From positions 2,379,550 to 2,443,549 of the forward strand of contig JAQISU010000246.1 of assembly GCA_029339505.1 (NCBI GenBank): DNA of 64,000 nucleotides. The letters run 5' to 3'. Every line of letters begins with the position of its first letter. Position 1 is the stretch's first letter. Origin of the DNA: Unio delphinus (Eukaryota; Mollusca; Bivalvia; Unionida; Unionidae). Positions 14,553 through 26,574 of the stretch are shown here, in pieces. Both the position numbers and the translations under genes were made by a program. Below the pieces are notes generated by a model that did not search any database, had not been told where the DNA came from, and worked only from the letters and a program-made list of their open reading frames with translations.

Positions 14553-14796
14553 GACAGCCAAATCAGCGTGGGACATTTGAGCTGCAAGTTCAGGATGCAA
14601 GCAGATATCTCTTACCATCTGAAACATTTATTGAAATAGAAGGTAAAATTATGTGAAGGAGGATAATAGTGAATTTGGAGTTAGATTCTATTGCTAGTTT
14701 TGTTAATAATGGTATTATGGCGTTATATGACAGTACTACGTATATAATAGACGGAAGAAATATTGAGTTAATTCAGAAAGACGTTGATGTCTGAAT
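14553..14796 (+). pseudogene. Remnant of Polinton major capsid protein gene (N-terminal part)
   Basis: Frames here contain FELQVQDASRYLLPSETFIEI and NNGIMALYDSTTYIIDGR, matching VELQVQDTSKYFLPCEAFIEI and NNGIMALFESARYLIDGK of the intact capsid gene. The frame is interrupted, and the remaining 80% of the gene is deleted before the next remnant. Confidence 0.85.
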
Positions 14797-14834
14797 CCTG
14801 TTCAGATTAAAAATCTTTAATCGGAATCAGCACA

Positions 14835-15110
14835 GAAATGCGGAACACAAATAACACTAAAACAAGAACAGATCACAGTTGGTCCAAGTAAACTACCACT
14901 GATTCCACTCCATCTCAGACACTTCAATAACTGCAAAGAGTCAAAGACTTATGTTAACGCTTTCACTACGGGTGGTATATTTCCACTTCTTCTAGCAATA
15001 CCAACATTGATAGCCGCTGTTGCAAAAGCACCTGCTCTATGTGCTGTTGGAAGGGCCGCTTAAATGGCAATAAAGAAAGCAACAGGTCGCAGAATTAAAC
15101 TTGCCGAAAA
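14835..15110 (+). pseudogene. Remnant of Polinton hydrophobic minor virion protein gene
   Basis: It reads QKCGTQITLKQEQI...HFNNC...NAFTTGGIFPLLLAIPTLIAAV, matching KECGTTITLKPAQM and GGIFPLLAAIPALIAAA in the intact 46207-46704 gene. An in-frame stop interrupts it at the end of the hydrophobic stretch. Confidence 0.8.
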
Positions 15111-15204
15111 GAGTAAAGGATCTAAGACTGCTAGGAACTCTCCATTCGTGATACGGAAAGGGGTTATGACTTCTCGGGACACTTATCTGATTTTACCAAT
15201 GTTC

Positions 15205-15560
15205 AATTGACTTAAACATCGAAAACTTCAGAGGTGACTTTATGCGTGACAAATTACTAAAACAACCAAACAATACTGAAACTGGTATTATTAATCTCGA
15301 TGGAAGTTGTGGAAAAGGTAATCATTGGGTTGCATAAGCGATTAATTCACGTGGAATTTTATTTCGATTCGTATAGACTGACACCACAAAAGCATTTCTA
15401 GAATATATACGCACTGGAACACGTAGTATTCCTAAAATCTGGTATTCAATATTACCAGCAAAAACAATAACAGGTCCGTCAATATGTGGCCGTGAAGTAC
15501 TTTCTGTACTCGACCTTGGTCATCATCAACAAGACCACTTCATAAAGTTGTCTTTCAGAG
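15205..15560 (+). pseudogene. Remnant of Polinton adenain-type protease gene
   Basis: It contains ENFRGDFMRDKLLKQPNNTE, the His-motif NHWVA followed by a stop, and the Cys-motif PSICGREVLSVL. These match the intact protease at 46731-47195. Multiple stops and a frameshift make it non-functional. Confidence 0.85.
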
Positions 15561-15859
15561 TTTTAAACATATCTTAAAGTATAATGGTAGATATTTACAG
15601 AACATCGCCATAGATAATATCTCCAATTCTTATTCTGCATGCAGTAATCTTTCCCATGAGTGTTAAAATAGATCCTTCCGAGTTTTAATTTTACTGCTTT
15701 TAGAAAATATTACAACGTTAACTTCGGTTGCATCTTAAGCACCCAGAATCATATCTGTCAACAGGATAGTATTCTTCTTTATTCGTCTTTGTTTATCCTC
15801 AAAAGCAACGACTTCAGTTTGGTCCATATTTGCGAGACTCAAACAATTAACGAGTTCAT

Positions 15860-16960
15860 CATTGTCATTGTAAAGGATTGCTCATTTGGATAAGTCGAAT
15901 TGACATTTGCCTTCAGCAGCAAACACCATGTCGATGGCCCTACGTTCTGTTCGGAATCCCCACTAGCCTTCTGGCAGTAACCCATGGTCAAGGTGAGAAG
16001 CGAGGCTGTTCAGTAGGATTCTGGCGAGTATCTTTTCTGCAAGTGAGAGTAAAGATATATCATGGTAGTTGTCACAAGCCTGGCGATTTCCAGGTGGATA
16101 ATGGAAGCATTTTTGAATTCCTGGTGGAAATATTGCTTGCTGACACATCAGTAAAAAACAGTTGGTGAAGCCTTTCTATCAGGGATGTGCCCCCTTCCTT
16201 GTAGACTTCAGCTGGGATGGAATTTGAACCAGGTGCTTTGACACTGGTGAGTGGACGTATCGTTTTTGTGACTCATACAAGGTTGGAGGGACATCCAGTG
16301 TTTCGTTGATGAGTATTTGGGTGAGACGACGGATTGCTTCACCATTGATGGATGAAAGATGATTCTGGACGCTATTCAAAGTGTTCAGCCCAACGTTGAA
16401 GAATCCTCTCTTTGTCATTAATTAGTATGCACCCGTCTGCGCTGAGACGGATGATGATCCAGTGGATATAAGTCCATACACTTATTTATGAACATTGTAG
16501 AAGTTCGTTATGTAATGTTGGTCTGCATAACACTGGATCTCATTAGCTGCTCAGCTATGTGTCTCGCATCTGGCGGAGCTTCTGCTGTACAGTTTACGTA
16601 TGTTGTTTTACACATCTTTCCTAGACGTGCACATGGGGTTGTTGATGTAGGTTTGAAGGAAGCGGGTTTTTTTTTTTCATCAAGCAACTGCTTGATCTGG
16701 TCGCAGTTCTCATCAAACCAGTCTTGATGCTTTATGGTTGAGGGTCCTAGGATTTCCGTAGCTTTGCTGTAGACCAGCTCTCTGAATACCGCCCAGTCGG
16801 TTTCCACATTCTGATTGTCGAGAGGGGTGGATTTCAGATGTCCACGAGAGACTTTTGGTACAGGTGCATTTTAGCTTAGTGATGTTCAGTCGTTTCTGCC
16901 ACCCATTAGTACGCCACTACATTCAACACAAATAAAAATTTAATGTACATTACTAAAAGC
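15860..16960 (-). mobile_element. Decayed LINE (reverse transcriptase N-terminal part)
   Basis: Minus-strand pieces read, 5' to 3': HQDWFDENCDQIKQLLDEK (typical LINE linker between endonuclease and RT), SSINGEAIRRLTQ...DVPPTL, and CDNYHDISLLSLAEKILARI (RT motif corresponding to NYRGISLLS.AGKI). Frames are broken by stops and shifts, and the element is truncated on both sides. Confidence 0.85.
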
Positions 16961-18600
16961 ACTAGTCAAATGTAAGACATGGTGCTATAAAAAGTATGTT
17001 TGTAAATTTTAGTACTCTCTACTAGGCAGATGAGATAGACGTTTTAACAGTATTATATAAATTTCTTATACGAGGATATCCGCTTACGATGGCGAGCAAT
17101 GATGGGACACATGCTGCATTGTGTTTTGAACTTGACCTTGTCTAAAATAAGTCCATGTTATACCTGACCAACAACATCTGATTCGTGGACAACGTAATAC
17201 ATACCTAATATTATTCCTATGATGGTGGATTAAGTTTACAGAGTATTAATAATGTTAGCACATTATCACACTTCAAGTCACTTGTACTGTAGCATATGCA
17301 AGACTACATGCACATCAACACTTTGATCGCTGGAATTTATTTTGAACTTTATTCATTGCTGCTAATGGTAGAACGTTTTGGACTACGTGTGATTTAATTC
17401 GCAGTACTGTAAGTTTCTTTTTAATGTTTCACTTTGTATTATAAGGAAATATATTATTTCGTGAATTACAAAACTTGCTGGATTTCGCTGTTTTGTGTTC
17501 TTTAGTTTAAGTCCACATAGTTGCAATACACCATGCTCCTAATAATGTGTTAATTGGACCTCTCCGGTATTATATTGGTTGGAAGTTCCGCCTCGAATGC
17601 GGGAGGTTGCGGGTTTGAGGTTGAAAAACATTCTCGCAGAACATATGGACAGTCGTGTAACCACTCATCCACCCATGAAGTAAAATTACTGTGGTTATTG
17701 TTAAAACTCTCCCTGCACATCTGAAACAAACCTGGTATATTGTTCAAAAGCACTGAATTTATTACTAACGATAGCAGAATTATAGGGTATCAGACTAGTG
17801 ACCAATTGGATTAACGTACAATCAAGAATTAGACCGAATAAAGTGTTATAATATTCATATCGTTGCTGTAAAATATCCTATGTATTGTGCGGTGAGAATT
17901 GTAAACCTATGAAACTATATGTATTATAAGCAGCCACCACCAGAACGGCAGATATTAGACAGTGAGTTGAGAAAGCGCAGTTACCAATATTAAAAATAAA
18001 AAGGTTCAAGCAAGTACCAGACATGCTGGGGGAACGAACGCAAATGGCGGACTGAAGACACAGAGGAAGGAGTGATGAAGTTAGCGCACTTAATGCACTG
18101 AGTATTCTAAGTCTGGTCTCTTTTGATGAAATATATTTATTATTGTTTTAAGTTAATGTTAATGAATAATAAATGTTGGATGAGAAACTAAACTGGATTC
18201 TGTTTAATTTTGGCACGATCTGTGAAATTTCCATAGGATCGTTACAAAGTATATTTTGGTGATCAGGTCAATTATTGAAAAGAATAATAATTTTAAGGCC
18301 TATGCCCCTATATATAAAAGCTGTAAAATAACATTAAAGAGTCTGAATCATTGACACGCCAACACTTTGAATCTCTAAATGTGTTATTGAATCTCCAAAT
18401 AAAGAAAACTGTTTTATCAAATTCCTAAATTTGAACAGCATTAATAATAAGGTAATAGGTATAAAAAGTATTATTAAGAAAGGTACTCTGATTTTCATTG
18501 ATGAAATTTAATGGCAAAATTGCACCAAGGTCTGCTGGTGTTTTCAGGTAAATGTATTCATACGTTATTTTTTTATAAATCTTAATTTTCTGCTTTTAAT
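16961..18600. other. Intergenic stretch without a recognised gene
   Basis: I see no supported ORF or RNA gene. A short segment near 17570-17640 (GCGGGAGGTTGCGGGTTTGA) has a loose B-box look and may be a SINE relic, but I could not align it with either SINE family in this window. Confidence 0.5.
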
Positions 18601-18614
18601 GCAAGTTTGGGTCC

Positions 18615-19750
18615 GAGTCGAAATCTTATACTGTAATGAGGTTGTTAGTGTCAAAATATTATACTGTAATGAGGTTGTTAGTGTCTAAATCTTATACTGT
18701 AATGAGGTTGTTAGTGTCGAAATCTTATACTGTAATGAGGTTGTTAGTGTCGAAATCTTATACTGTAATGAGGTTGTTAGTGTCGAAATCTTATACTGTA
18801 ATGAGGTTGTTAGTGTCGAAATCTTATACTGTAATGAGGTTGTTAGTGTCGAAATCTTATACTGTAATGAGGTTGTTAGTGTCAAAATCTTATACTGTAA
18901 TGAGGTTGTTAGTGTCTAAATCTTATACTGTAATGAGGTTGTTAGTGTCGAAATCTTATACTGTAATGAGGTTTTTAGTGTCGAAATCTTATAGCATAAT
19001 GTAGGTATCCGCATCGAAATCTTATAGCATAATGTAGGTATCCGCATCGAAATCTTATAGCATAATGTAGGTATCCATATCGAAATCTTATAGCATAATG
19101 TAGGTATCCATGTCGAAATCTTATAGCATAATGTAGGTATCCATGTCGAAATCTTATAGCATAATGTAGGTATCTGTATCGAAATCTTATAGCATAATGT
19201 AGGTATCTGTATCGAAATCTTATAGCATAATGTAGGTATCCGCATCGAAATCTTATAGCATAATGTAGGTATCCGCATCGAAATCTTATAGCATAATGTA
19301 GGTATCCATGTCGAAATCTTATAGCATAATGTAGGTATCCATGTCAAAATCTTATAGCATAATGTAGGTATCCATGTCGAAATCTTATAGCATAATGTAG
19401 GTATCCATGTCGAAATCTTATAGCATAATGTAGGTATCTGTATCGAAATCTTATAGCATAATGTAGGTATCTGTATCGAAATCTTATAGCATAATGTAGG
19501 TATCCGCATCGAAATCTTATAGCATAATGTAGGTATCCGCATCAAAATCTTATAGCATAATGTAGGTATCCATATCGAAATCTTATAGCATAATGTAGGT
19601 ATCCATGTCGAAATCTTATAGCATAATGTAGGTATCCATGTCGAAATCTTATAGCATAATGTAGGTATCTGTATCGAAATCTTATAGCATAATGTAGGTA
19701 TCCCTGTCGAAATCTTATACAGCAATATGTATGTCCCTGTCGAATTCTTA
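18615..19750. repeat. 33-bp satellite array with higher-order structure
   Basis: About 34 copies of a 33-bp unit. The first block (to about 18990) uses TACTGTAATGAGGTTGTTAG; the second uses TAGCATAATGTAGGTATC followed by variant suffixes. In the second block the suffixes run in order CGC,CGC,CAT,CAT,CAT,TGT,TGT; that 7-mer set repeats three times (once with an extra CAT unit, the last one degenerate). Because 33 is a multiple of 3, long spurious ORFs run through it on both strands. Confidence 0.95.
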
Positions 19751-19837
19751 TATTGTTGTTCGCGTGTGTCCAAATCGGGTTGTTGATCTACCAATTAAAC
19801 GTAAAGGCTGTATTATATAGGCCATAACACGTTCGGT

Positions 19838-19838
19838 A

Positions 19839-19903
<65 letters not shown>
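19838..19903. repeat. (AAT)n microsatellite
   Basis: Perfect trinucleotide tract of about 22 units between the satellite and a LINE. The Leu-rich minus frame is an artefact. Confidence 0.95.
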
Positions 19904-19907
<4 letters not shown>

Positions 19908-20039
19908 GACTTTGTATAGCGCCTAATCTTCAGAAGCTCTAAACGCTTTACAACATCTATTATGAAATGACTACAGAAAAACAAAAAACAAAAACTATGA
20001 AATCAATAAACCTAAAAAATGCTGAAAATATTTAAGGCA

Positions 20040-21500
20040 CGAAACATTATTAGGTCTTTAAGTTTGTTCCTGCGGTCGAGAATGGTGAGTTTTAATAGTA
20101 CTCTTGAAACTAATCACAGTTTCTTTGTGTCTAATTTAAATCGGTAATTCGATCCACATTGCTTGGCTCTGGTATGTAAAGAACGTTAACCATATGACTT
20201 CGTTTTCATAATGGGAACAATGAGTATACTATTGTCAGAAGAGGAGCGTAAGTATCTTGCTGGTGTGTACACATGGGTCAGGCCGCATAGGTATGTTGGA
20301 CTGGATTCCGCCATTTAAACGTAGGACAGAGAACACATTTTGATTTTGTTTGTTTTTTAGGGTTTCACGCCATTTTCAGCACAAAATAGGCTATACATGG
20401 CGGTCAATATTAATAGTGGAGGAAGAACCCTGAAAGCCTCAGAAAGAGCCACCGACCCACGAGAAGCTACTGGCAAGTTTTATCATATATCCACATTGGC
20501 AGATTCCGAGACTTGAACCCACGCAGACAGATTATGAGATGGCAGTGATATGTAACGGACAGCGCTTTAGACCATTCGGCGACTCGGGGCCCCTGTACAC
20601 ATTTTTTGTTTGATTCTGGATCGAATGGATAGCCAGTGTAGGCTACAGAGCAGTGGCGAGGTTTGCTTTGATCGTGGTACTCTAAAGATGATTCGAGCAG
20701 TTGTGTTTTCAACGTTATGAAGTTTCTGAAGTAGATATTCAGACGAACCGGACAGAATTGAGTTACAAGAGTCCAGTCTTGAAAGTAATAAGGAACACAC
20801 AAGTGTTTTAGTGACATCAACTGAAAGATATTTGTAAATTGATCCGATGCGTCTCAGCTCAAGATATGCAGCCTTGCATATTTTCATGACTTGTTCGTGC
20901 AGCGTGAGAGTTCTGTCTAGAGTAACACCTGGGTTTCGTACTGACTGTAAGCATTTAATGTTGGTGTTGCTGATATTTATTCTTTAAGGTAAAGGATGTG
21001 AATGAGTAAGTATTTGTTTTTTGATCAGAATGTCCTCAGTTGTATCATCATTCATCTGCAACTTGCTACGTCATCCATGATTTCACATCCGAAATGCACC
21101 TATCTACTCCTTGGATGATTGCATCAACTTCAGCTGGATGGCTAAACTTGTATTTTGGGTGTCATCAGCGTGCAATTGGTGAGACACTTGGTGATGATCT
21201 ATGACACTTGAGAGTGGCTGAGTGTATAAAATGAAGAGAACAGATCCAAGAACATATCCCTGTGAAACACCATAACAAGGATCAACTGGGCTGGAATTTA
21301 TTCTATTTGCAGATACAATTTTCTTGTGTCCTGTTGAATAAGTAGGACTGTAACCACTGTAAGGCTGTATTCTGAATGCCAAATACATGCTGGAGACGGT
21401 GAAGTAATACATCATGATCTATTGTGTCAAATGCTGCAGACAAGAAGGGTGAGAACAGTAATCTGTCCGCTATCCAAAGCAGGGAGAATGTCATTAAACG
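20040..21500 (-). mobile_element. Decayed LINE, reverse transcriptase and 3' end, split by a SINE
   Basis: Read on the minus strand: SAAFDTIDHDVLLHRLQ (RT motif), GVSQGYVLGSVLFILYTQPL, HADDTQ at the catalytic YADD position, then ELRRIGSIYKYLSVDVTKTL and LHWLSIRSRI of the RT thumb/C-terminus. Left of the nested SINE the 3' portion resumes (ARYLRSSSDN...KTKSYG, then the KSALKTHL-like end). Frames are shifted and carry stops. The 5' part (endonuclease) is absent. Confidence 0.88.
20341..20596 (-). mobile_element. tRNA-derived SINE, family B, nested in the LINE
   Basis: The minus strand shows a tRNA-like head (A-box-like CGCCGAATGGTCTAAAGCGC, B box GGGTTCAAGTC) and a tail GGCGTGAAACCCTAAAAAACA. 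It is flanked by matching ACACATTT at 20333-20340 and 20597-20604, a target-site duplication, and LINE sequence continues on both sides. A second copy is at 57240-57490. Confidence 0.88.
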
Positions 21501-21796
21501 CTTTCAGAAGAGTTAGTTACCGTATTGTGGCAAGGGCGATATGCAGACTGTACATGCTAAAAAGACTGTTTGAATTTAAAGGAGATACAAGTTGGGTTAG
21601 AACAACGTCTTCAGCAAGAAAGATCAACTGACACAGCAACTCCACAAGTATCTTCCACCAAACCGGCCAGAAACACGTCAGACAAGAATTAAAAAATTAG
21701 ATTTTCACCATATCCTAATACCACTATCTTTCCAAGTAGCCAAAATGCCAAGCCAGCAAGACTGCAAGAGGTATATGTTTTGCTAGACCAGCAAAC

Positions 21797-22030
21797 GAGA
21801 CGAATATGAGAAGCTGATCTCGCTCTTCACGCGGCTTGAAGATCAGAGGCTTAGATATGAGGCGGAGGTTCAGGAAAGGAGACAGAGGCAAGAAGAGGCA
21901 TGGATGAAACAAATGACGGAATTTGAAGATCGTCGTCAGAAAGAGGAGAACATCATACGACTTCAGTTGATGAAGATGCACACGCAAATATTTGACATGA
22001 AGTGCGGTGCAATGACGGGAGTAACACATA
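21797..22030 (+). pseudogene. Coding-like coiled-coil fragment, no start codon
   Basis: An open frame without ATG reads EYEKLISLFTRLEDQRLRYE and then a strongly charged Glu/Arg/Gln heptad pattern ending MHTQIFDMKCG. This resembles the C-terminal coiled coils of Myb/SANT-like transposon-derived proteins. A TTTGCTAG sequence just upstream could be a splice acceptor. It may be an exon or a relic; no partner exon was identified. Confidence 0.35.
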
Positions 22031-22132
22031 AGACCAGGAATTAAGAGAAGAGTTCAGCATACAGCTGTCATAATACAGGATTTAAACCATCATAAAACGA
22101 TAGCACATGATGATATGCACGATGGTACATGC

Positions 22133-22135
<3 letters not shown>

Positions 22136-22200
<65 letters not shown>
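22136..22200. repeat. (GA)n microsatellite
   Basis: Perfect GA tract. The following 22200-24180 has several weakly coding-like minus-strand stretches (for example near 23010 and 23330-23420) full of stops. I could not assign them to a family, so no gene is called. Confidence 0.93.
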
Positions 22201-22203
<3 letters not shown>

Positions 22204-24179
22204 ATCTAGTTCTAGTACTTTAAAAAACAGAGCTCATCCAGGTTTCATTGACCTTTGATAGATGCGTCAGCTTTTATGATTGGTTTTGCCATGCTCTTGA
22301 AACCTTATCTTCCAATCCTGCCTCCACTGCCTGCTCGGAAACTATGATTTGCTCCTCTTGGGAGTGCTTCGATGTCACAAAAATTCTTGCCTCGTCTACC
22401 TTGAACACTTCCACCACTGACATTAATGATTGCTAGCTGGAGAATTTCAAACATGATGTAGATCCTAACTCCCATTAATGATGTGTCAGTCGAAGCCATC
22501 TGTGCAGAAACCTGCTACTTGTTCTCTCGTTACCCTCAATATTCGTTGTTGTTATCTCATACATCATCATATGCCGTACCAGTCTGGGCACAAATCTGTT
22601 CTGATACATTTCTACCTTGAATTGCACCTCCTCATCGCTGCGTTTACCTTTAATATTAGCAGTGTAATGCTGTTTGTTTCTTTCAGATTTGCATTAAACC
22701 ACTTTCCTAGACATCTATTATAATTATTCAGGCTGCATGGGATCTCCTAATGTTTGTTCTTCGTTACAAACTGCGACGTGGCCTGCTTCTGTCTTATCAC
22801 TAAACTCCTGTAATTCTTTTCATCTCATTTTAGTGTTGTAAATACCTATTTACCTATGACATGTTTGTCAGTGTTAACTTTTAGGTCATCCGTGAAAACG
22901 TTATTGCATAGTATACATATTCCTAATATTCTGTATAGCTCTTGCCTTCTATTATGTTTTTTTGAATAGTAATACCATCTAGTGGAAGATCATTCCATGT
23001 CCTGTACCCAAAACGCTTAAAATAATTGCTGTGATCTGTATCAATATACATATCTTATCAATATACATATCTAGTTTCGATACGACTTTAAGTACACTGA
23101 GTGATCAGGAGATACTTTGTTCTGATAGATCATGTTCAGTTCTTGTGTGTCATGCTATGAACGATCTTTCACATTAAAAAGCATACGTTCAAGCTAATCT
23201 GTTCTGAAATACCTCAACAGTTGACCTCTTTTATCATATATGCATTAGTTGTAGCCATGACAGTTTGAAATTATCCTGATCTGGCAATATGTTTCTGTTT
23301 TCTAATGTCTCTCGATATAGGTTTAAGAGTACTAGTTGGTAGCCCCGTCCATCTTTACGTTTTCTCAATTCTAATGGGCGCTCTCGGGCTTCTTCGAGGT
23401 ATTGGCGGTATTTTGATCTTAGTCTAAATCAGATAGTGCCTTTTTATGTCGTCGACTCTGTCAACTGTAATGTTTCTTACTTATGACTTATATTGGCAAT
23501 TATTTATGCATATGTAGTTAGAATAAATCCTTGTGAACCTGTTTAGTGATGTCAATATTTGCATTGTTTCAGAGGATGCCTACTCTGTGTGTCTGGTATA
23601 TTCTTTTATAGAATAGAGGAATGAGAAGTTCCCTGACTTTAACCTCACCTGGTCATTCCATCGCATCGCATATAAGTCCATTATGTCTGGATTATATCGA
23701 CTTGTTTAAGGTCAAGGAGAGTTTCTGTCGGATTGTGTATTGTGCATTCAGCTTCCCATCGTTTAGACAACATATGGCATCTCATCTTCTGAAGAGGATT
23801 GATGTTTTAATATGATGATATTGCTAACCTTATGCCCACTGCTCATCATTCATCCGGAGTTTGGTAACGGCAAGAGAGAGTTCTTTAAGTATTTCTAGAT
23901 TCTTAGAAAAACCACAGTAGATCTTGAATCGCAATAGAACCTATTCAAACGTACTGTTTGTAGAGCTGCAGGAAATAAAATCTTGGCAGAAAAGTGGGGC
24001 GGGGCTGTCATGCTTAGTGACAGTTGTTTACAGACAACATCAGGCAAACCATTGATCAACAAGGAAAGAGTAACATAGCTAGAGATACAGCGAGAACCAT
24101 TTTTAAAAGAGTAAAAAATGAGCAAACTGTTTTGAGAACTTGAAAAAGCTTGCTGAAAATTAAAACATCTTAAGGATAA

Positions 24180-25900
24180 AATACAAGAAACTTTCGAAAC
24201 AAGGCATGGTTTATGAATCAGCAGTACAATGCCGTATCACCAAACAAACTCGCAAGAAACAGTAGAATGTATAGATGGAAGGCTACTTCACACTCGTAAA
24301 AGACCAAGACCAGCTCGGTGGAATGTTTTGCAGATATTCTCAGCTCTTGTGAACCAATTATTCAAGATGGTTTTGCAACTGTCCAGCAAAATACCTCAGT
24401 TATTTAAATCAGGATAGATGAAATGACCATGAGGTGGAAGAGGCAATTAGCAAGCTCAAGAATATTGTCTGCAGTTTAGAATACATCAAGCAGTACCTAT
24501 TCTAATATGATGAATGATGTTTGTCAAATAATGTTTCTAAAGTTGTCAACATAATTTGGAGTTAAATAACAGTAACAAATGGAGGGACGAACGCATAAAA
24601 AATATTTCAAAACAGGGAACCTTTCCGGTTGTACCATTTGGAGAGGCACAGCCGTCAATTTCCATACCAGCTAAGTTATTGTGCTCAGTAATTGTTAGCA
24701 GGCTGAAATCAGCTTCAAACACCTTAAGAAAAAAAAACCAAGTAGGGTTCAGGCCCTGAGGGCCATGTAGCAAAGAAATATTCACCTAACACAAGTTATA
24801 GAGTCAATACTAGAGTGCTAATATGACTTACTGATAAACTTCATTGACTTCAAGAAAGCAAGCCTTCGATAGGTCTCATCACCCTTAGTCTGTTACATCA
24901 TGGATCACTGTGGCACAAAAACAATTAAAACAAGAATCATTATATACCTGCACAATGACTACAGATATTGCATCCGGACAGAAACAGGACATACAGTCTA
25001 CTTCCCTATTCTCACAGAGGACCTTCCGGGATGTACCCTATCCACATTTCATTTCCTCCTTGACATTGTTTTTATAAACAGCCAAGCACATACAGACCGC
25101 TCTCTTGGAATACCAGATGAATGGAAAATTTCCATTTTACAGACGATATTGCAATAATCTGGACAGACGAAAACTACAAACAAGATGAAATGACAACAAT
25201 CTAAGCATGGCCGTCAAACGGGGACGAAACAAAAGCAATGATAAAAGTAAACGTGTGACCACAAAGGCCTACATAAACTTGTATGGTAAATAAAATTAGA
25301 AATAATATGCATGTTTGCTTACTTAGGGATCTGTCATGGTCAATAGAGGAAACACAGACGTGAATATTAGAATTAGAATTGAGAAAGTCATCTGCAATTT
25401 CGAAGGACTAACAAACGTTTGGACAACAAAACGCTCAGTTCCACAGCAAAACTGTCAAATCCATAGTTTTATGTATTGTTCTATAATCATGTGAAAACTG
25501 GAAAACCTCGGCAAAAATAAGATACAAAAGAAATACATTCCAGCAAAGATGTTCATGTCGCATTCTGTAAATCACGTGACTAACATATTTGTTCCAGAGA
25601 GGTGAAATACAAACTTATGTCTAACACCATCCAAGAAAAAGGGATAAAATTACTCGTGCACATGGTCAAGATGCCGAAAGCAACAGACGCATGGGCTGCC
25701 ATAGACTGGACTTAAACCTTTGGAAATCGGAGAAGACGAAGGCTAAAGCAAACTTGTGAAAGGACAATGCTAAAAGATCGAAATCAGATGTGAGTTGACT
25801 TCGAAACAGCGAAATCGAATATCAAAAGACGAAATGGACAACTTACGCTAACAGTGTTCAAATATGAACATGAGGCCTACCAAGCTAGATAAATAATCAA
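24180..25900 (+). mobile_element. Decayed LINE, plus strand
   Basis: Plus-strand pieces in order: SISIPAKLLCSVIVSRLKSA...QVGFRP (RT finger region), NDYRYCIRTETGHT...DLPGCTLS (corresponding to GVRQGCTLSP), FTDDIAIIW at the catalytic DD motif, and a C-terminal stretch with SCENWKT and R.CRIL. Numerous stops and frameshifts make it inactive. It differs from the LINE at 20-21.5 kb. Confidence 0.85.
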
Positions 25901-26386
25901 TACAGATATGTTGCCGGATCGCACCAAAATATTAAAGCAATGATTAATGTGCGGAATAATGAGAGTTTTATACACGATTTTCCAAGCGTGGAATGACAAC
26001 GAGATAATAAACATTTTGAAGAATACCAATACATATTTTTAATTTGCTATTTTGCTGTGTCATTTTTGACAGAAACATATTAAACTCGTATTAAAGAAAT
26101 ACATAATTAGTGTCAATTCTGGAAGTCTTGTGGAATACATGCATTGATGATCTTAGAGTCAGGAAGGTTAAAAAGTAACTGCAGCAACTTGTTTCTGTTT
26201 GATAGCGCCGCAGCTCATTGGCCTTATTACCATTATATTTTAGCTTACTAATGCTGACTGCTGTCTTAGGATTAAGTGCCAACATTTCCACTAATGTACC
26301 ATTCTTAACTTTGCTAAAATATATTCAGTAAATCTAAATACGAATCATACCAAAGAATTACAAAAATGGTACTAATAGCTGTCTCG

Positions 26387-26574
26387 CTTGGCGCTCAGCA
26401 TTAAGAGGTTAGTAGTAGGACTGGTTGGCCTGATGTCAGGATAATGTGAATTGGTGGGACATTATGCTACATGTCTGCGACACAATGCCCAGGTGCTAGA
26501 CATCACTATAAACTGCCACACTGCAGACATCGTAGCGATATGACTGAATTTTTGTAAAGGTACATTAAAAATAC
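26387..26574 (+). mobile_element. SINE family A, 5'-truncated copy
   Basis: The body TTGGCGCTCAGCATTAAGAG through AGACATCGTAGCGATATGAC matches the other family A copies, but the tRNA-like head is missing. Confidence 0.82.

Larger units (their letters stand above)
13765..15560 (+). mobile_element. Decayed Polinton fragment (virion-gene module)
   Basis: Five successive segments resemble, in the same order and strand, the 330-aa protein, 161-aa protein, major capsid protein, hydrophobic minor virion protein and protease of the intact element at 43155-47195. All are broken by stops, frameshifts and deletions; about 3 kb of the intact element is reduced to 1.8 kb here. No TIRs were found near it. 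It is an older, independent insertion with many substitutions relative to the intact copy. Confidence 0.88.

Noticed and set aside
18615..19750. CRISPR-like array
   Set aside because: Units are contiguous 33-bp repeats without unique spacers, in animal DNA; it is a satellite.
18636..19794. 122-aa and 292-aa repeat proteins (MRLLVSKSYTV, IPTLCYKIS)
   Set aside because: The 33-bp satellite keeps frame by chance of unit length; both strands are open, there is no domain, and no flanking gene structure.
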